DNA of 21,973 nt from a virus. Where the stretch lies: IMG/VR virus record IMGVR_UViG_3300013014_001691, positions 1-21,973 of that record, one strand, 5' to 3'. The first letter of the stretch is position 1, and the number at the start of each line of letters is the position of its first letter. Shown in pieces: positions 1-7,009 of this stretch. Both the position numbers and the translations under genes were made by a program. Below the pieces are notes generated by a model. That model saw only the letters and a list, made by a program, of their open reading frames with translations, had not been told where the DNA came from and did not search any database.

Positions 1-355
1 ATCAAGTTTAATATATTATAAGTCAACATAGTTCCCAAATAGGACAGTTTGTTGATGTCAAAAAATCAACTATCAATCCCTGAGATAGCAATGTCATAAG
101 GGCTGACAACTATTAAAACCTTCATTTGTACATAATATGGCTAAAGAAGGGAATGTAGCTAAAGGCATCGCAGAATGTAGTGATCGAAGCTACCTCTGAT
201 CCGTAAGTGCGATGGCCCGTTTGCTTCTGAGATCGAAGCAAAAATTGGAGTTAAAAGAAAAGTTGGATTGATAATACTTAACCTCAGATATATCTTATCT
301 AGAGGTAAAGCCCTTTTGGATATTAAAGAAAAGTTAAATAATTCAGAGAGATATA
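1..355. other. Gene-free, hairpin-rich stretch; possible structured RNA
   Basis: No convincing coding region is seen on either strand. The best open frame (about 184-379, plus) has no ATG, and a 20-codon ATG frame at 137 stops early. Several stems are visible: GTTGAT/ATCAAC (51-56 with 65-70), GTAGC/GCTAC (154-158 with 188-192), GCTTC/GAAGC (223-227 with 235-239), and ACCTCAGATA paired with TATCT-A-GAGGT (281-306, one bulge, 5-base loop). Bases 181-240 are about 52% GC by my count, well above the AT-rich surroundings. GATCGAAGC (182, 231) and GAATGTAG (151, 173) each occur twice. This suggests a structured non-coding RNA continuing left of the window. A decayed, frameshifted gene is the alternative. 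Confidence 0.35.
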
Positions 356-871
356 TTAAAACCAGACTTCATTATGTATAACTCTTAATACTTTAATCCA
401 ATCTTGTAGATGTTCTGATACTTGTATTTTGTCTGAATTTTCAAATCCATCTTTAGCGATGTTATAATAGATTTTCTCTGAAGGGTAAGCTCTTCTTGGT
501 TTATTTAAACTTTTGTAAAAAAATCCTAAAAAAACTAACAATGCTCTAGCTGTATCTTCATCTTTTTTAAGTTCAAAGAATGATTTTTCTGTTATTGGAG
601 ACTCTATCAGATCATAAAATTTATTGCCAACGCTCTCTGAAACGTATTCTTTCTCTTCAAAAGAAAACTTTAAATCTTTTGTATATTTTATAATTGTTAT
701 TTCTGCAAAAACTGGAAAGCTTATATCAACTATACCATCTACATTTTCTTCTGATATTTTATTTAATATTTCTGGCAAGCAGTCTGGATCTTGAATTAAT
801 AAAAAAGTTTTTTCTAAAGAAAGTCCTAGTTTTTTAGCAAAAAAATCTATATCTCTTTCTGATACTATCAC
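356..871 (-). CDS. Hypothetical protein, 171 aa
   Basis: This is an uninterrupted minus-strand frame with no family I recognise. It is soluble-looking, acidic in its first half, with no signal peptide or membrane segment. The start is GTG, because the in-frame codon just upstream is a stop (TGA overlapping the GTG); the ATG at 873-875 is in another frame. A palindrome, ATGTAATTACAT, lies directly upstream at 874-885. It contains the TGTAAT core found before several other genes here, so it may drive this gene and the divergent gene at 914. That the gene is real is fairly clear from length and the intergenic signal; its function is unknown. Confidence 0.6.
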   Translation of the reverse strand: MIVSERDIDFFAKKLGLSLEKTFLLIQDPDCLPEILNKISEENVDGIVDISFPVFAEITIIKYTKDLKFSFEEKEYVSESVGNKFYDLIESPITEKSFFELKKDEDTARALLVFLGFFYKSLNKPRRAYPSEKIYYNIAKDGFENSDKIQVSEHLQDWIKVLRVIHNEVWF

Positions 872-887
872 TCATGTAATTACATTT
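872..887 (-). promoter_or_regulatory. Candidate TGTAAT-type promoter (palindromic)
   Basis: On the minus strand AAATGTAATTACATGA runs directly into the GTG start at 871. Its core ATGTAATTACAT is a perfect palindrome. Taken as a -10 element, TGTAAT is followed by 7 bases and then the start codon, so the transcript would be almost leaderless. No TTGACA-like -35 is present. This is inferred from similarity to the motifs at 891, 1885, 3015, 13371 and 14750. Confidence 0.35.
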
Positions 888-890
888 AAA

Positions 891-904
891 ATGTGTAATT
901 TAGA
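891..904 (+). promoter_or_regulatory. Candidate TGTAAT-type promoter
   Basis: ATGTGTAATTTAGA lies 9 bases before the ATG at 914. It resembles AAGTGTAAATTAGA upstream of 1901 and AAGTGTAATTATCTA upstream of 3034 and 13387. There is no -35 hexamer. A phage-type late promoter is inferred from recurrence only. Confidence 0.4.
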
Positions 905-913
905 TTAAATATT

Positions 914-1897
914 ATGTTTAAATATATACTTGGATTATCAGCTTTACTATTAGCTTCTTGCGCTGCATTTTTTTCAGTCAAAGGAATAGCTTTGTTATTT
1001 GCTGCTAGTTTTTACAGTGTAGCTATAATGTCTGGTAGTTTAGAAATAGCTAAATTAATTACTGCTAGTTATCTTTATCGCTATTGGAAGGACATTAATA
1101 AAATTCTTAAAAATTACATGCTTTGTGCTACAATTCTATTAATGGGAATTACTAGTTTAGGTATATTTGGTTTTCTTTCTGACGCATTTCAACGTAACTT
1201 TTCTCAATATTCCTTAAATTTAAACAAGATTCAAAGTTTAAAGTCTCAACAAAATTTTTACATCTCTCAAATAGATTTCAATAAAAGTAAATTAAAAGAT
1301 CTTATAGAATTACAAAAGACTTATCAAACTTCTTTAGACAATGTTATTAAACAAGATACTACAACCACTAAAACTACTGGCGGTGGATTCTTTAGTTCAG
1401 CTAAAACTGAAAAAGTAACAGATATAAAATTAGTAGAAAGTAAAAATAAGATAGTTGAAGGATCTCAAAGTAACATCAATAGTTTATTCTCTCAAATATC
1501 CGTAGTAACTTCTGATCTTCAAAATTTAGAAAAACAAAGTCTGGAGAATAGTCAAGAAATAATGAAGCTTGAAAGTGACAATACCAAGGGGGAAATTGGC
1601 ACATTTAAATTTGTTGCAGAAGCTTTTGGATTAAAAATAGAAACCGCTGTTCGTATATTTATTCTTCTTATAGTTATAGTGTTTGATCCATTAGCAGTAT
1701 GTTTGGTTATAGCTTATAATTCAATGATTAAAAAAATAGAAAATCAAGATATGCCAACACCAGAAGGAAAGATAAAAGATCTTATACAAAAGTCATTAAA
1801 TACTTTTAAAGTGCTATACGAAAATCTACATAAAAACTTTAAAAGAGGAACAAAAGTTAAGCACGACCCCATTTTAGCAGATCCAAGTGTAAATTAG
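914..1897 (+). CDS. Multi-pass membrane protein with central coiled coil
   Basis: The 327-residue product starts with about three hydrophobic segments (roughly residues 3-22, 24-50 and 66-90). A long polar, coiled-coil-like region follows (about 95-225, rich in Gln, Asn, Lys and Ser, with a Thr/Gly-rich insert near 150). Next comes another strong membrane segment (about 245-270, containing FDPLAV) and a charged tail. From memory, membrane proteins with an FDPLAV segment after a coiled coil occur in other T4-like phages with no known role, and I could not check this. The next gene starts 3 bases after the stop. It could be a virion inner-membrane or DNA-ejection component, or a host-envelope-modifying protein; nothing in the sequence decides between these. 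Confidence 0.75.
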   Translation: MFKYILGLSALLLASCAAFFSVKGIALLFAASFYSVAIMSGSLEIAKLITASYLYRYWKDINKILKNYMLCATILLMGITSLGIFGFLSDAFQRNFSQYSLNLNKIQSLKSQQNFYISQIDFNKSKLKDLIELQKTYQTSLDNVIKQDTTTTKTTGGGFFSSAKTEKVTDIKLVESKNKIVEGSQSNINSLFSQISVVTSDLQNLEKQSLENSQEIMKLESDNTKGEIGTFKFVAEAFGLKIETAVRIFILLIVIVFDPLAVCLVIAYNSMIKKIENQDMPTPEGKIKDLIQKSLNTFKVLYENLHKNFKRGTKVKHDPILADPSVN

Positions 1898-1898
1898 A
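1885..1898 (+). promoter_or_regulatory. Candidate TGTAAA-type promoter inside the upstream gene's end
   Basis: AAGTGTAAATTAGA spans the last codons of the membrane-protein gene. Its TGTAAA core ends 7 bases before the ATG at 1901, matching the geometry at 13387 and 14764. Inferred by similarity. Confidence 0.35.
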
Positions 1899-1900
1899 TC

Positions 1901-2623
1901 ATGAGCAAAGAACAAGCCTATTGTTGTTTAAACTGCACGACCTCAGCAAATTGCTGTGGAGAGTGTGGAGGGTGTGAGTCTTGTTGCGAGAATTGTGATA
2001 CTAGCGCGTGTAAGTCATCAGCATATTTTAAAGATGGAAATTTTTATCTAAATTATACAAGTAAATATAATGGTTCTTCAGACTACGAATGGTCAGATAA
2101 TGCTGATTATCAGAAGGGTAATTCTAGTTTTTCGTATAGTTATAATAGTAAAAACGATTTATGCTCAGCTAGTGGATCAATTACACACCTTGGCGTTCAT
2201 GAAGATGGAGATGCAACTTTTACTTCAACTGGTTACGGGGGAAGTAATGGAATAGAAGGTTACGGTTGTGGTTGTGATACTAACGATTTTTGTTGGAATA
2301 ACGGATCCTGTAACTCTGGTCCTAATGGTGATGCTGATCCTTGTTGCGCTAGTTTTACAGGAGGCTGCGGTGTAATTTGCGCGGATGATGAATGTGGAAG
2401 CTTTAATTTTGGATGCAGTGGATTAGAATGTGTTTGTGATGATGAAGAGTGGTGCGATGGAACTTATGTATCAGAAAATTCAGCAACTATTTCTTTTCAA
2501 GATACTGTACGTCTTTACAACTCAGAAGGAGAAGACGTTGGGAATATTGTAGGTGCTAGTTATAATCCATGTAATCCATGTGCAACATGGGGCGCTCCAA
2601 GTTGCCACTATTTTTCGACTTGA
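1901..2623 (+). CDS. Cysteine-rich protein, 240 aa
   Basis: The protein contains 28 cysteines by my count (about 12%), with many CC and CxC pairs. It has three zones: a cysteine-dense N-terminus (11 Cys in the first 37 residues), a cysteine-poor, Ser/Tyr/Asn/Gly-rich middle (about 40-115), and a cysteine-dense C-terminal half. There is no signal peptide, and I recognise no domain. Possible roles are a disulfide-stabilised virion surface or tail-tip protein, or a metal-binding protein; both are inference. It follows the membrane protein by 3 bases and is paired in style with the milder cysteine-rich protein at 3034. The stop abuts the stop of the convergent small gene at 2624. Confidence 0.75.
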   Translation: MSKEQAYCCLNCTTSANCCGECGGCESCCENCDTSACKSSAYFKDGNFYLNYTSKYNGSSDYEWSDNADYQKGNSSFSYSYNSKNDLCSASGSITHLGVHEDGDATFTSTGYGGSNGIEGYGCGCDTNDFCWNNGSCNSGPNGDADPCCASFTGGCGVICADDECGSFNFGCSGLECVCDDEEWCDGTYVSENSATISFQDTVRLYNSEGEDVGNIVGASYNPCNPCATWGAPSCHYFST

Positions 2624-2785
2624 TTAATATTTTTTAATTTTATAGTTCTTATTAGAAGGATCTATTTTAAGTATATAGGCTTTAGCTTTAATTAAACCTT
2701 CTTTTGATGGAGAAAAAACTCCATGCAAAAAGTTATCATGCTTACTGCAAACAGCATAATATTTAATTCTTTTTTTCTTTTTCAT
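2624..2785 (-). CDS. Small basic protein, 53 aa
   Basis: This short minus-strand frame begins MKKKKRIKYYAVCSKHDN and reads cleanly to a TAA that directly abuts the stop codon of the convergent cysteine-rich gene. It fills the gap between that gene and the SEC-C gene exactly. Its start lies 23 bases inside the end of the SEC-C gene, suggesting translational coupling. The product is Lys-rich, with a mixed hydrophobic/charged pattern typical of a small folded domain (CSKHDNFLHGVFSP is the most distinctive part). I have an impression of similar short proteins in other phages but cannot name a function. Confidence 0.6.
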   Translation of the reverse strand: MKKKKRIKYYAVCSKHDNFLHGVFSPSKEGLIKAKAYILKIDPSNKNYKIKKY

Positions 2786-2996
2786 TTAATATTTTTGTTA
2801 AGTGATCCTTTAAAGAGTCTCTAGCTTTTTCACAAAAGTCTTGGTTCATTTTACCACAGCAATTTTTGAATTTTTTACCAGTAGATGGGCAAACTGTATT
2901 CCTTGGTATTTTTGGATATATTCTTACTATTGGACTAAATTCAGTTGCTCTAGCATATTCAATTGAGGTTAATTTGTCTATATTGTCTTTGTTCAT
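2763..2996 (-). CDS. SEC-C zinc-motif protein, 77 aa
   Basis: Residues about 37-49 read CPSTGKKFKNCCG, a good match to the SEC-C motif (CPCGSGKKYKKCCG type) at the C-terminus of SecA and in many stand-alone proteins, where Cys and His or Cys ligands bind zinc. Here the second Cys of the usual CxC is a Ser, leaving three visible cysteines, so zinc binding may be altered. The flanks are helical and charged. The gene is probably co-transcribed with the 53-residue gene whose start it overlaps. The role is unknown; SEC-C modules often mediate protein or ribosome contacts. Confidence 0.65.
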   Translation of the reverse strand: MNKDNIDKLTSIEYARATEFSPIVRIYPKIPRNTVCPSTGKKFKNCCGKMNQDFCEKARDSLKDHLTKILNEKEKKN

Positions 2997-3014
2997 ATTA
3001 TATTGTATGGTATT

Positions 3015-3029
3015 AAGTGTAATTATCTA
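3015..3029 (+). promoter_or_regulatory. Candidate late-type promoter, identical to that at 13371
   Basis: The 15-base string AAGTGTAATTATCTA is repeated exactly at 13371-13385. In both places it lies immediately before a plus-strand start codon (ATG 3034 here, 4 bases on). Exact recurrence in front of two unrelated genes argues for a functional element. Confidence 0.5.
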
Positions 3030-3033
3030 ATAT

Positions 3034-3801
3034 ATGCCATGCGCCTTAGCAGAACCAGGAAATTATCCAGATTACCTTAAAGCTATTCTTAAAGAAATAG
3101 AGGTTGGAAACGATGATGAAGCAAAAGCTTGTGCTTGTTCTTTAAAAAGTCCAGCTGATGATGAGGGGTGTCCAATACTTGATGAAGATGGTAAATTAGT
3201 AGCTTTTCCATTTTGTTTAAGTGATACAAATCCAAATCTTGGAAATGAAAATCCTTTTTACACATCTGACATAGGACTGTCTTATAAAGATGCAATGAAA
3301 TTGTATTGGAAACGTGATCCAATTAATATATCATTTCAAGCTAGTGGCAGCCGAGCACAACCACAGAGCGAAACGTGTCCAGTAGCTACAAGTATTGCTT
3401 CTACATCTTTAAAATCAGATAGCCTTACTTTAAAAGATTTAGTATGTGGAGCTGGCAAGAGTGCTTCAATAAGTAGTGATGACCCAAGTATACCTGGATT
3501 TTCATGTAGATCAGATAGTTGTGATGATGGTCAATATTATGGTGCATCATGTTTTTATTTTGGTGTAGAACTTTCTATTTTTTTTCAATACTATATTGAT
3601 GGTTCAAGAGCTTGGATTGATAAAGAAGCTAAGTTAATATATCCTTATATATATGGATTAGAATCTTTAAGTGGGTGTTGTGGAAATCTAGGACCAACAT
3701 CTGGAAGCGCATCTTCAGATAATATAATAATAAATACTACCACAAAAAATCCTGGATTTACAGGTTCGGCCTCTGGTACAATTATAGCATCATTAAAATG
3801 A
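3034..3801 (+). CDS. Cysteine-containing protein of unknown function, 255 aa
   Basis: The product has 12 cysteines spread along it, and long Ser/Asp/Gly-rich stretches with a beta-rich look, especially after residue 110. It has no signal peptide or clear membrane segment (YGASCFYFGVELSIFFQYY near residue 180 is hydrophobic but short and aromatic). The low-complexity C-terminus (Ser, Thr, Gly, Asn) resembles phage structural or adhesin proteins. It overlaps the next gene by 4 bases (ATGA). With the 28-Cys protein at 1901 it forms a local cysteine-rich pair. I do not recognise the family; a virion or receptor-binding accessory role is only a guess. Confidence 0.7.
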   Translation: MPCALAEPGNYPDYLKAILKEIEVGNDDEAKACACSLKSPADDEGCPILDEDGKLVAFPFCLSDTNPNLGNENPFYTSDIGLSYKDAMKLYWKRDPINISFQASGSRAQPQSETCPVATSIASTSLKSDSLTLKDLVCGAGKSASISSDDPSIPGFSCRSDSCDDGQYYGASCFYFGVELSIFFQYYIDGSRAWIDKEAKLIYPYIYGLESLSGCCGNLGPTSGSASSDNIIINTTTKNPGFTGSASGTIIASLK

Positions 3802-4271
3802 ACCTATATGAATATATTAAAATAAATCATATAGATTTTTTTGATAAAATTAAATTTTTTTTAGATTCAAAAGATTGTATAGTATTTGGAGGATTTGTAA
3901 AATCTATATTAATAAATTCGACTTGGAATAAAGAATTAGATATTCTTTGCTATAACTATAAAGATACATTAAAAGAGTTTATAGAAATTTTTACTCCAGA
4001 TTCTATTGAAAATATAGACATACATACTATATTAGTATACGGAGAATACAGGATAGATGTTTGCGATATGTTTATTACAAATGATTTTAGTTTTAATTCT
4101 CTTGGACTAATTGGAGAAAATTTAGTAGTCGTACCAAACATTTTTATAAATAATATAGAATTTATATTAAATCAATTAGATAAAAAAGAAGGATTTGAAT
4201 CAAGAATTTGTCCAAATTATAAAAAAAGAAAAGAAAAATATAAAGATTGGAAAATATTAAAAAGATGGTAA
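3798..4271 (+). CDS. Minimal nucleotidyltransferase-like protein (CCA/poly(A)-polymerase head fold)
   Basis: Residues about 30-51 read VFGGFVKSILIN...KELDILC, which fits the GGxVR...DxD signature of the class II poly(A)-polymerase/CCA-adding head domain. Later TNDFSFNSLGL fits the DFTINALAL motif of the same domain. The first acidic residue of the DxD pair appears as Glu (ELD), and the Arg of GGxVR is Lys. At 157 residues it contains only the head domain; the neck, body and tail of a real CCA enzyme are absent. The C-terminus is strongly basic (YKKRKEKYKDWKILKRW) and may bind RNA. The gene overlaps its upstream neighbour by 4 bases. A small RNA- or protein-nucleotidylating enzyme is possible, as is an inactive relative. 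Confidence 0.55.
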   Translation: MNLYEYIKINHIDFFDKIKFFLDSKDCIVFGGFVKSILINSTWNKELDILCYNYKDTLKEFIEIFTPDSIENIDIHTILVYGEYRIDVCDMFITNDFSFNSLGLIGENLVVVPNIFINNIEFILNQLDKKEGFESRICPNYKKRKEKYKDWKILKRW

Positions 4272-4275
4272 AAGA

Positions 4276-5385
4276 TTATTTTCCATGAGCAAACCCCTCA
4301 TACATACTATTTGGGCTATTTCTAACAGCTTGTATGCTATTATTCCATAGACCACCACGCATATCTTGAAGATTTCTAAAACCAAGATAACTCATGGCGC
4401 TTCTTAACCCATTGGTAAAATCATATACAACATCTTCTATGGATTTATTTTCAATAATTGGAATTAGAGTATTGTCACCTTCTACGAAGAGATTCTTTTT
4501 GGTCCCATCGTATAGATCATAATCTTGTACGACATCTTGACTAGCCATACCTCTATACTTAGCAAATCTTTTACCATCTACCTCTATAATATTCTCATCA
4601 TCAATAACATCAGCCAGTCCAGCAAAAATTCTGCCACAAATAACAGCATCACATCCACTAGCAATTGCTTTTACTAAATCTTTTGGATATCTAATACCTC
4701 CATCGGCAAGGATACTTGGTCTATGAGATGGATTGGGTTTATCTTGTTTAAATAAGTCAACTTGAGAAAGCTCCCAATTTCTTACAGCTTTCCAAGCATA
4801 ATAGTTGCCAGTAACACTTGGACATCCAATCCCAGTCTTAACTTGTGTTAAGCACATAGAACCTGGACCGATAAGATGTCTAAATCCATCAGCTCTTAAA
4901 TTTGCTAAACGAAATACGCTTTCTTTAGTTAATGTATTACCAACAATAATATCTTGAGAAAATTGAGATATTTTATACCATCGTAAGAAATCTTCTACAG
5001 TTTTAGATAAACCGTTAGCAGTATCAAGAAAATAAATGTCAGTATAAATGCTAGTAGACGAAATTCTTTCTTCTGCATCTTTTAGGCCAATAGCTGTAAT
5101 ACAAAAATTACTTTCATCTTTAATTATTTTAGCTTTAGATTTTTGGTCTTCTATAGTCATAAAACGATGAAGAACTCCAGCACCACCTATTTTATTCATT
5201 TTAATACAGCTTTTCACAGAAGATACTGTATCCATAGGAGATAATATAATAGGTATCTTGACATAGTTATTTCTTGATATCTTAGTTGTAGTATCAACTT
5301 CTTTTCTAGAAGTTATATCTGAAAAATTTGGTAAAAGTGAAATATCATCATAGCTTAAAGCTTCTTTGAATTCTTGTTTTTGCAT
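4276..5385 (-). CDS. GMP reductase / IMP dehydrogenase family enzyme
   Basis: The 369-residue TIM barrel lacks CBS domains. Motifs in order: LSYDDISLLP (10-19), SPMDTV (49-54), LDTANGLSK (120-128), the catalytic loop GPGSMCLTQVKTGIGCP with nucleophile Cys178, ADGGIRYPKDLVKAIASGCD, CGRIFAG, and KYRGMAS. The ANG triplet and the short flap without the Arg-Tyr pair of IMPDH resemble GMP reductase, which makes IMP from GMP with NADPH. YRGM and the C-terminal GLRSAMSYLG block are shared by both families. The usual TTR after the Cys is LTQ, an oddity. It lies alone on the minus strand, convergent with the gene at 3798 (4-base gap), behind its own leaderless-type promoter. I lean to GMP reductase; IMPDH is the alternative. 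Confidence 0.8.
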   Translation of the reverse strand: MQKQEFKEALSYDDISLLPNFSDITSRKEVDTTTKISRNNYVKIPIILSPMDTVSSVKSCIKMNKIGGAGVLHRFMTIEDQKSKAKIIKDESNFCITAIGLKDAEERISSTSIYTDIYFLDTANGLSKTVEDFLRWYKISQFSQDIIVGNTLTKESVFRLANLRADGFRHLIGPGSMCLTQVKTGIGCPSVTGNYYAWKAVRNWELSQVDLFKQDKPNPSHRPSILADGGIRYPKDLVKAIASGCDAVICGRIFAGLADVIDDENIIEVDGKRFAKYRGMASQDVVQDYDLYDGTKKNLFVEGDNTLIPIIENKSIEDVVYDFTNGLRSAMSYLGFRNLQDMRGGLWNNSIQAVRNSPNSMYEGFAHGK

Positions 5386-5391
5386 TCATTG

Positions 5392-5420
5392 ATATTATGC
5401 TATTTTTCAAAAAGAATCAA
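5392..5420 (-). promoter_or_regulatory. Sigma70-type promoter, leaderless geometry
   Basis: On the minus strand TTGATT (5420-5415), 17 bases, TAATAT (5397-5392), then 6 bases to the ATG at 5385. The predicted transcript would start at or beside the A of the start codon. Confidence 0.6.
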
Positions 5421-5429
5421 GAAAATTCA

Positions 5430-5458
5430 TTGACTTAAAAGTAAAAAAAGTTTAATAT
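5430..5458 (+). promoter_or_regulatory. Sigma70-type promoter, leaderless geometry
   Basis: TTGACT (5430-5435), 17-base spacer, TAATAT (5453-5458), 6 bases, ATG at 5465. It is divergent from the 5392-5420 promoter, with only 9 bases between the two -35 elements. Confidence 0.65.
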
Positions 5459-5464
5459 AGCTCT

Positions 5465-5530
5465 ATGCTTGAAACACTTACATGTATTTTAATGGGTATT
5501 GGAATAGCTATACATTGGCACTTCTTCTAA
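5465..5530 (+). CDS. Tiny membrane peptide, 21 aa
   Basis: The frame MLETLTCILMGIGIAIHWHFF starts exactly where the promoter at 5430-5458 should begin transcription and ends 3 bases before the dCMP deaminase ATG. Residues 5-16 are hydrophobic, long enough for a short membrane helix, and the C-terminus is aromatic/His-rich. Without this peptide the promoter would have a 69-base leader, so the peptide could also be a leader that couples translation into the deaminase. A second tiny peptide ending in IHHW occurs at 19640. The function is unknown. Confidence 0.5.
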   Translation: MLETLTCILMGIGIAIHWHFF

Positions 5531-5533
5531 AAA

Positions 5534-5947
5534 ATGAACAAAAGAATATCATTTATTGAAGCTGCTATACAAACAGCAGCTTTATGGTCTAAAAGATCAG
5601 AAGATCCATATAAAAAAGTTGGAGTATGTATTTTAAATAAAGATGGTAGAGTATTATCTATAGGATATAATGGCCTAGTATCTAAAATCAAAGTCAATAA
5701 ACAATTTTTTAATGATAGGGACAATAGAAGAAAATATATGATTCATGCAGAAATCAACGCATTATCCCTTATCAAACGCACAGATGAACCATATTTATTA
5801 GCCTCGACTTTACTACCATGTTCAAATTGCGCTACGAATATTGTTGCTTATGGAGTTAAAACTGTGGTATACTCAGAAGACTATGAAAAAGACGCCAGTG
5901 CAAAAGACATATTTAAATTTTACAATGTAAAGCTTATAAAAATATGA
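5534..5947 (+). CDS. dCMP (deoxycytidylate) deaminase
   Basis: A zinc-dependent cytidine/deoxycytidylate deaminase fold, 137 residues. HAE at 71-73 supplies the first zinc ligand and the catalytic Glu, and PCSNC at 95-99 supplies the two Cys ligands. It converts dCMP to dUMP for dTMP synthesis, a standard T4-like phage step feeding thymine into an AT-rich genome. The length is at the short end for phage dCMP deaminases (T4 Cd is longer). It starts 3 bases after the tiny peptide and overlaps the following exported repeat protein by 4 bases, so it lies in an operon under the 5430 promoter. A closely related ComE-type deaminase is the only realistic alternative. Confidence 0.88.
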   Translation: MNKRISFIEAAIQTAALWSKRSEDPYKKVGVCILNKDGRVLSIGYNGLVSKIKVNKQFFNDRDNRRKYMIHAEINALSLIKRTDEPYLLASTLLPCSNCATNIVAYGVKTVVYSEDYEKDASAKDIFKFYNVKLIKI

Positions 5948-6420
5948 AATATATAATCCTATTATCTCTTTTAACCAATCTTGCAATAGCTCAATCTGGA
6001 GCGGTTTATGAAACTTATAAAACTAGAGGTGGTGGCACAAACCAATCTGACGGAACAATATTCAATAAGCCGTTTCAAGAATATAATTATATTAAAACTG
6101 CTAGAGGAATAGAAGTATATCAGACTTATAAAACTGGTGGTGGTAATGGAACTAATCAATCTCATGGAACGATATTCAATAAACCATTTCCAGAATACTA
6201 TATAGTTGGAAATAACATATATAGAACATACAAGACTGACTATAAATCAACTAATCAATCTCATGGTACTATATTTGCTCAACCTTTTCAGTCAAAAGAA
6301 ATAAAAGTTCAATCTTTAAAAGAGAATATAAAAACTCAAGTAAGAATACAGAGCACTTATTCAAAAAATAATGGTCCAACTTACGATGGGGAAACTTATT
6401 CATCTGGAGGCGAAGAATAA
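5944..6420 (+). CDS. Exported protein with three tandem repeats
   Basis: The 158-residue product begins with a clear signal peptide (MKYIILLSLLTNLAIA, likely cleaved before Gln17). Three repeats follow at about 22-58, 59-92 and 93-116. Each fits YxTYKT-x(3-5)-TNQSxGTIFxxPF, with Gly-rich linkers. A polar Gln/Lys/Ser tail ends the protein. No cysteines or membrane anchor are seen after the signal, so it should be periplasmic or secreted. It is embedded between dCMP deaminase (4-base overlap) and dNMP kinase (1-base gap), an odd place for an exported protein. Expression with early genes suggests an infected-cell envelope role such as superinfection exclusion; that is inference. I recognise no family. 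Confidence 0.7.
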   Translation: MKYIILLSLLTNLAIAQSGAVYETYKTRGGGTNQSDGTIFNKPFQEYNYIKTARGIEVYQTYKTGGGNGTNQSHGTIFNKPFPEYYIVGNNIYRTYKTDYKSTNQSHGTIFAQPFQSKEIKVQSLKENIKTQVRIQSTYSKNNGPTYDGETYSSGGEE

Positions 6421-6421
6421 T

Positions 6422-7009
6422 ATGATAGGATTAACAGGGGTGGCAAGATCTGGCAAAGACACATTTTACTCAATACTTAATAGATATTTAGAAGAAAAAA
6501 ATATAAAATCTCAAAGAATAGCTTTAGCAGACATCTTAAAAAAAGAATTAAATGATTTTACAAAAGAAAAATTTAAAATTGATTTAAATAAATGCGAAGG
6601 AAATGAAAAAGAATTAATTAGACCCCTTATGGTTGCGTATGGAAAATGTAGACGCATGCAAAGCGAAGGAAAATACTGGACATCTTTAGTAGATCCTAAA
6701 ATAAAAGAATTTAAGAAAGAGCACATTCTCCCTATTATAACAGATGTAAGATACATAGAGTATAAGGACGATGAATACTCTTGGTTAAAGTCTCACAATG
6801 GAATATTAATTCATATATCAAGAAAACTAGACGATGGCTCACTTGTTCTCCCAGCAAATGCAGAAGAAAAATCTAACGATAATAAACTAAAAGCTGTTGC
6901 GGATTATTCTGTAAATTGGGAAACTTGTCAAGATGTTAACTTTTTATATGAATTAATGCAAAAACATTTGAAAAACATATACGAAAAATATTTAGGAGAT
7001 ACCAAATGA
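6422..7009 (+). CDS. Deoxynucleoside monophosphate kinase, T4 gp1-like
   Basis: Residues 1-14 (MIGLTGVARSGKDT) contain a P-loop of the GxxxSGKDT kind typical of phage dNMP kinases. The rest (about 195 residues in all) has the P-loop kinase pattern, with ITDVRYIEYKDDE as a Walker-B-like strand and an Arg-rich lid region near RPLMVAYGKCRRMQ. It phosphorylates dNMPs to dNDPs with ATP. I chose the ATG at 6422 because GGAGG lies upstream (6406-6410) and the P-loop begins right after it; a longer frame to 6371 would only overlap the repeat-protein gene. It overlaps the sigma-factor gene by 4 bases. Confidence 0.82.
   Translation: MIGLTGVARSGKDTFYSILNRYLEEKNIKSQRIALADILKKELNDFTKEKFKIDLNKCEGNEKELIRPLMVAYGKCRRMQSEGKYWTSLVDPKIKEFKKEHILPIITDVRYIEYKDDEYSWLKSHNGILIHISRKLDDGSLVLPANAEEKSNDNKLKAVADYSVNWETCQDVNFLYELMQKHLKNIYEKYLGDTK

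Noticed and set aside
137-379. A protein gene in the first 380 bases (ATG at 137, or the frame ending near 379)
   Set aside because: The ATG frame stops after 20 codons and the longer frame lacks a start. Joining them needs a frameshift I cannot verify, and hairpins and GC shift favour non-coding.
3089-3322. Minus-strand frame opposite the 255-residue protein gene
   Set aside because: Low-complexity His/Leu-rich translation, typical of an antisense shadow.
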